Assembly (NCBI GenBank): GCA_003550325.1
Contig: QKWP01001997.1
Span: 1 to 64,000 of the forward strand
Length of the DNA stretch: 64,000 bases
Reading direction: 5' to 3'
From: Gigaspora rosea
Lineage: Eukaryota; Glomeromycota; Glomeromycetes; Diversisporales; Gigasporaceae
Shown here piece by piece: positions 58,346 to 64,000 of the stretch (its first letter is position 1; each line of letters starts with the position of its first letter). The translations under genes were made by a program, and so were the position numbers. The notes beneath the pieces were generated by a model, which ran no database searches, was not told where the DNA came from, and was given only the letters and a program-made list of their open reading frames with translations.

Positions 58346-58684
58346 CAGTCAACCCTTCATAAATGCAACCTCCATAAATGCAATACCTCTCTAAATGCAC
58401 GTTTTTTCTATTCTGTAAAATGTTATTAGTGCTAAATGCACGTTCTATATTTTGTAAATGCACGTTCTCTTGAATAACATTTTATATCACACTAACCCCC
58501 TAAATGCACATGGCCAATCAGATTTTAGTATTTAAGATAGGTTATACATTTTGGTAGAAGTTACACAAACTTGATGATCTAATTTTTAAAAGCTGCAATT
58601 TAATTGGCTCTCTCTAAATGCAAACCTCCCTAAATGCACGTTGTAGGCTTGTCCCTACGAGTTGCATTTATGGAGAGTTGACTG
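58346..58684. mobile_element. TA-flanked MITE (ATAAATGCAA family)
   Basis: CAGTCAACCCTTCATAAATG at the left and the inverse CATTTATGGAGAGTTGACTG at the right, TA on both sides, 339 bp. Nearly intact copy of the family at 29326-29650, in inverse orientation. Confidence 0.85.
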
Positions 58685-59818
58685 TACTGTATTATTACAT
58701 TATTATATTGTAATTAAGAAATAATAAATTAAATTAAAACTTTAATAATAAAAATTTGGTAATTCGTTTTTTAGATCCAAGCTAAAAAACTTAAATTTTT
58801 TTGATTGAACTGTTGGTCACATGCCCGAATTTTATTGGCCGATAATGGGTCGGCATGGCGACGGATAAATTCGATTGGCTAGATATGGGTCTAGGATTAA
58901 ATAAGAGTCTTAACGTAGACCTCTTTGGGATCTAAATTATTAGTGTAAACCAAGTTTAGAATGAGATTACTCTTAAATTTTATATTTTTATTAACTAAAT
59001 TTTATTAATTTTATTATTTTATTAATTAAATTTATAATACAAATACTTTAATTTATGCCAAATAAGAAAATACTTTTAATTACTAAAAATACTTTAAAAA
59101 TAACCCAGCAACTAATAATATCACAAAGAAAGCAATAATATCAAAATGAAAGGTTCAAAAAAAAATTGAAGTGACTACTCCTGTACTCTAGCAATAACTC
59201 CAATAATAACAACTCCAATTGTGGCAACTCTAATGGCAGTAACTCAAGAGAGATACTAAAATGCAATAATATACTGAAAGTAAATGAAAATTGAAGAAAA
59301 AATAATAGTAAGAAAAAAAGCTTTAATACCTCAAAAATGATGAAAAACATATACCAAAAATGATAGTGATTCCAAAAGACAACTTGCAAAGCAACAACTC
59401 CAAAGGATAAATTCAAAAATGACAATAACTAAAAAAATTATATGAAAATTAGTGAGTTGTAAAAATAAATTATAAAAATAAAAGAAACCAAAAAAAAAAA
59501 TAAAATAAATAAGTAAATATTTATTTACTTACAAATCAAATTGTAATTGTGCGTTTCAAAGCACAAAAATTATTATTGTTAAATGCAAAAAAAAAACAAA
59601 AAATAAAAATGTGCACGTCAATGCACAGAAATTATAGTCTTAAGAATCTTAATGATCAACGCGTTAAAGCATAGAATTATGATCATTAAGGATCTTAATG
59701 ATTATCAGCATGATAGTTAAGAATTTTAACGATTGTGCATATCAGTGCATAAAAATTATCATTAAGAACATTAATGATTGTGCATGTTAATGCACAGAAA
59801 TTGTAATCATTAGAAATT

Positions 59819-60452
59819 AAAATATGATCATTAAAAATCTTACTGATATAATCATTAAGAATCTTAATGATATGATCGTTAAGAATTTTAATGATATGAT
59901 TATTAAGAATCTTAATGATATGATTATTAAGATTCTTAACGATATAATCATTAAGAAGTTTAATAATATTATCATTAAGATTCTTAATGATATGACCATT
60001 AAGATTCTTAACGATATGATCATTAAGATTCTTAATAATATAATTGCTAAGAATCTTAATGATGTGATCGTTAAGATTCTTAACGATATGATCATTAAGA
60101 ATTTTAACGATATGTCATTAAGATTCTTAATGATATGATCATTAAGAATCTTAACGATATGATCATTAAGAATCTTAACGATATGATCGTTAAGAATCTT
60201 AATGATATAACATTAAGAATGACGTTAAGAATCTTAATGATGTGGTCATTAAGATTCTTAATGATATGATCGTTAAGAATTTTAAAGATATGATCATTAA
60301 GATTCTTAACGATATGATCTTTAAAAACAATCGTTAAGAATCTTAACGATATGATCATTAGAAACTTAACAATATAATCATTAGAATCTTAATGATATGA
60401 TCGTTAAGAACGATTATTAAGAATCTTAATGATATGATCATTAAGAATCTTA
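59819..60452. repeat. Palindromic satellite
   Basis: About 26 copies of a unit near ATGATCATTAAGATTCTTA + ACGAT, itself almost self-complementary (GATCGTTAAG / CTTAACGATC), so both AAGAATCTT and AAGATTCTT appear. The block continues past a MITE (60453-60681) to about 60960 in a form with GTGCAC spacers. Open frames on both strands here are products of the repeat. Confidence 0.85.
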
Positions 60453-60681
60453 TAGCGCTTTGCAAAAAAGTGTGACCCTGTGATTTCACAGTGATGATGG
60501 CAGAAAAATTTCCGAGATTTAATTATTATTGATCATATTATTCAATCAATGACATCTATATTTTATCTAAAATCTTTAAAATTCTTAAAGAATCGAAAAA
60601 TCCACAAGAATTAGCTGATTTCTCGTGATTTTATATGCCATTATGATCTGCAAAGGTCATACATTTTTGCAAAGTGCAATA
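60453..60681. mobile_element. TA-flanked MITE inside the satellite
   Basis: TATAGCGCTTTGCAAAAAAG ... TTTTTGCAAAGTGCAATA, same family as 33584-33775. Confidence 0.75.
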
Positions 60682-61129
60682 ATGATATGCTCATCAAGAA
60701 TGATCATTAAGAATCTTAACGATTGTGCACATCAGCACACGAAAATTATGATCGTTAAGAATCTTAACGATTGTGCACTTCAGTGTACAAAATTGTGATC
60801 GTTAAGGAATCTTAACGATTGTGATGACCGTAATATCAGTGCACTGAAATTATGATCGTTAAGAATCTTAACGATTGTGCACGTCAGTGCATGAAAATTA
60901 TAATCATTAAGAATCTTAACAATTGTGCACGTTAATGCACGGAAATTATGTGATCATAAAGTTTAATACACGTAAATATATGGATATAATACTATGCACG
61001 ATAGTGCATGAATTTCAATTTTTCGTGTGATAACATGTATTAAATTTTTTGGATATCAGTTTACATGCAGTTTCCGTGCAGTAATTTTGAAACCCGTGCT
61101 TACCCGTATACAATTTCGTATTTATGCAT

Positions 61130-62560
61130 GTATTTTCGTGTATCGAGTTTTCATAGGGCAATCAGATCACTATACCATATTGATCTCGTTTATCAATTGT
61201 ATGAAAAGAGAACAAAAAAAAGAAAGTGTAACATTTGTGTAGATCATCCAATCACAATGAAAACCCGCTATACTACGATGGAGGACCAACAATAACCTGG
61301 TTAGCCTACAATCTCTTACCAACAATAATCTGTTTCTCTACTCATCACATACAACAACTTCTGGGAACAAATTATTATTTCCAAGCTTCTGTCACAGCCT
61401 TGTTATTTCATGTGACTTGGATCAATGGACCTTCCGGCATTACCAATTTTTCAAGTTGACTTACGCAGTAAGTCAACAGATCGAAAAGATGGCTAAGCAG
61501 GGATATGCCGGTGGCAGTCCAGTTATGCCAGGATCAACCTTTAATCCTGATCGGGAATGTGGAGATCACACATAAAATCAGATAAGGTAGATCTGAATTA
61601 GCTGCTAATTTAGGATCGCAATAGAATGCTAACAATATCTTCATTGTCAGGGTTAAGTATAAGAAGACCACGCTATGAGCAGACCAGCTGCCATCTCCGC
61701 TAGAAGCAAAATTTGCACCCAAACCCTCCCACCCATATGAATTTACATAGAATCCACATAGAATCTGCCATTTTTTGCTAGCTTAAACCTCTTATCAAAG
61801 CCAGCCTGCTTTATGCAGCATGGGAGACCACCGGCTGATGCTACGCAGCGCAATTCAAACCAGATGGCAATCCCTAGCACAGATATATTGCATTTCTGGG
61901 AGTATTGCACGTCTCGGTTTATACATCAATCACGCTAATGTATGCTGCAAATTCTCAATAATATTATTCAATAAAGTTTGATATCTGGCATTACTAGCCA
62001 GTTGTATTCCAAAACAATAATATGTGCAATGCTTTTCGCTATATATAACACTGGATTAGTATAGTCAGATTTTAAAAATTCAGGGTGTACGATGATTCTA
62101 AATTAATGTCAATTCTGAATTGATATGTGATCGTTCATTTTATAATAGGTATTGTAAGGAGAGGGTATACGTTTAACTGATTTAACTCTAATAATAGTTA
62201 CTATGAGATAAGTTTCTGATTTACTGAATAAAAGGTCTTGTCAGCATTATACTAGCTTATTTCCTTTATTATTCCTTAAGAAAATCGAAGGGAACTTCTA
62301 TACATGTATCTCTCTTTATTGAAGTCAAATTCATCCGTTTATATATATTTGAATTTAATATACGGCAAGTTAATGTGTAACCTAGTACATTCTAATACAA
62401 TACGTGCTATTAACAATGATACTACTAAGCCTAACACGTTGACGTGCTATCTAGAATTTTCATATTTCTTACCCCTTAACACGTAAACGTGCTAACAGCT
62501 AACACGTTAATGTGTTATGAAGAGTTTACGATTATATATTAATCAAGTTTACACGGATTT
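61130..62560. repeat. Repeat block, partner of the left edge
   Basis: 61230-61740 is more GC-rich and contains the hairpin AGTTGACTTACGCAGTAAGTCAAC-like stem at 61455-61478 but no recognisable gene. 61795-62040 matches 60-275 in the same orientation. 62160-62560 matches 285-1390 in the opposite orientation. Confidence 0.55.
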
Positions 62561-64000
62561 TAATGAATTATACAAAAACAGAAATGAAAGTAATCTATCA
62601 AAATATAATAAAATTACCCCGCTATCACAGCTGTCCTGTCCGTACCAAACTATTTGATTGGCTGAAACTTTTTTATTTATTATAGTATTAAAAAATCGAA
62701 TTGTTGTGATATCATAACATGTGTACCGCATGTGCATACCTGTTTGAATCTGGATCCTTTGATCATCTGTTATTGAATATCATCAAAACGTCATTTTCAC
62801 ATTGGTTCTAGAATTGTAATTTTATTCATAAGTATGCATTTTAACAATGATGTTGCTTGGGAAAAAATTAATTTTACCTGTTATTATACTTTATTTTATA
62901 CGTATTCATTTCAAATAAACTCTGTTTTTTAAAAAAATGAGATTTTTAATTACGTCAGATTAAATCATATATGCATGCATAATAGTTATTTTCACACAAC
63001 TCTATTAATACACATTTTAACAGTAATGAAATTTGGTTGTTATTTTATTTTATACGCATTTATTTCAAATAAATTAGAAATATCGAAAAAATGACATTTT
63101 TAATTTACGTCAGACTAATCATTATATGCTTGTATGATGTTATTTTCACACAACTCTATAAATATGCATTTTAATAATTACTGTACATTTTTACCAATCA
63201 TTTTGCACGTGTGAAAATGAGATGGTATAAATAGTTCAGATCACATGTTATGAGAAATTTGATATCTAATTGATTTGAACCGGATACAAATTAAAGGCTG
63301 ATTTACTTACTCCAGTTATTATCAATTTGTTTTTTAAAAAATCGACTTTCGTTCATAATGTGAACTTTGAACCTTTGATAATATTAGACAAGCTGAGATA
63401 TGTAACATTGGTAACATGCGATAATGAGTTACGTCCCATGTATTGCCAGAATAGTAAGGTTTATAATGGTAAACTCATTATAGAAACTATAATAATCTCA
63501 TTGCGAACTAATTCAACCCTAACTGATTATTAGAATAGCGGCAAAAATTTTTTACTAGAATATTAAGGTTTGTAACAGAATTTTTTACAATAATACATAA
63601 TAAAAAACTTTAGTGATTTTAATGAAAATAAGTTTAACCTTAACCACTTACTATGATTATTAGGATAATAAGCAAATTCTGTAAGAGAATTTTAAAGGTA
63701 ATTCATAGTAGAAATCACAACAATATTAAGGGTAGGGTGAACGTAGAACATTTTTCATATGATCTATGTGGTATTTTAGAATTTTATATAGTAAATAAAA
63801 AAATGCTTCTGATAAATTTTTTTAAGATCTTGACCAATTTGTATAAAATTTATATCATAGGTAGTTTTAAATAGTTTGTTTATAATAATGAAGTTTCGCA
63901 ATATCCATTGCTTTAAAAAAAATCAACTTTATATATAGTTAAATTTTTGTAGGACGTTATATGATTTTTGTAGGTTGTACAAAGAATTGATTGGTTAGAT
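62561..64000. other. AT-rich gene-free DNA
   Basis: A direct duplication of about 130 bp is visible (62888-63020 and 63040-63175, sharing TTATTTTATACGTATTCATT and CACACAACTCTAT). No gene is supportable. Confidence 0.5.

Larger units (their letters stand above)
56655..61125 (-). repeat. Large interspersed repeat, copy B (inverted)
   Basis: Reverse-strand partner of 5275-7020. The match runs 61125 to 58960, is interrupted by about 1.9 kb of other DNA (57020-58960), and resumes to 56655. It includes a foldback at 56753-56889 (CCTGTACGTAAATC...TTTACGTGCAGG), an expanded palindromic satellite and a nested TA-flanked MITE (60453-60681). Confidence 0.7.

Noticed and set aside
59817-60358. Open frames of 84-104 codons on both strands with I/L/S or I/K/N repeats
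   Set aside because: They are read-through of the palindromic satellite; both strands are open for the same reason.

Overview
The window is about 64 kb of very AT-rich eukaryotic DNA with few genes. It looks like an arbuscular mycorrhizal (Glomeromycotina) fungus of the Rhizophagus type. Three things point there: the kinase at 25.3-26.6 kb has the exon layout and motif wording (MMVLQFANGGNLQEYL, AYIEP, CW) of the large tyrosine-kinase-like families of these fungi; introns are short with GTAAGT/GTGAGT donors; and small MITE-like repeats are very dense. The species is an inference.

The most unusual object lies at about 11.35-25.4 kb. Roughly 117 times in a row, a polypyrimidine/AG acceptor is followed after exactly 3 bases (105 cases) or another multiple of 3 (6, 9, 12, 15, 27) by a GTAAGTAT-like donor, at a spacing of about 70-120 bp. 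I read this as a chain of single-codon micro-exons feeding the kinase. Joined in the one phase set by the following 65-nt exon, they give about 140 codons without a stop, in a hydrophilic acidic linker that runs into the kinase. Each of the other two phases has about seven stops. The array has grown by local duplication and its introns have taken up several MITEs.

The second unusual object is a 3.5-kb DNA transposon at 29798-33339. It has terminal inverted repeats (GGCGGATTT...) and a CATATG at both ends. It carries a two-exon, 744-aa gene whose catalytic and zinc residues match the RAG1 core in order and spacing, and a C2H2 zinc-finger gene facing it tail to tail.

The third real gene is a two-exon, 126-aa candidate secreted protein at 53.8-54.2 kb.

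Layout: 0-11 kb holds nested repeats (a Mutator-like MITE, a large inverted-repeat family, a 1.2-kb element with terminal inverted repeats). 11.3-26.6 kb is the micro-exon kinase gene. 27-29.7 kb holds relics and a MITE. 29.8-33.3 kb is the RAG1-like transposon. 33.5-53 kb is a repeat sea: TA-flanked MITEs, a hAT-like element, a tRNA-derived SINE, tandem arrays, and a decayed gag/LTR fossil. 53.7-54.2 kb is the secreted protein gene. 55-64 kb holds foldback elements, the inverted partner of the 5-7 kb repeat with a palindromic satellite, and a partner of the repeats at the left edge. No tRNA, rRNA or CRISPR array was found.
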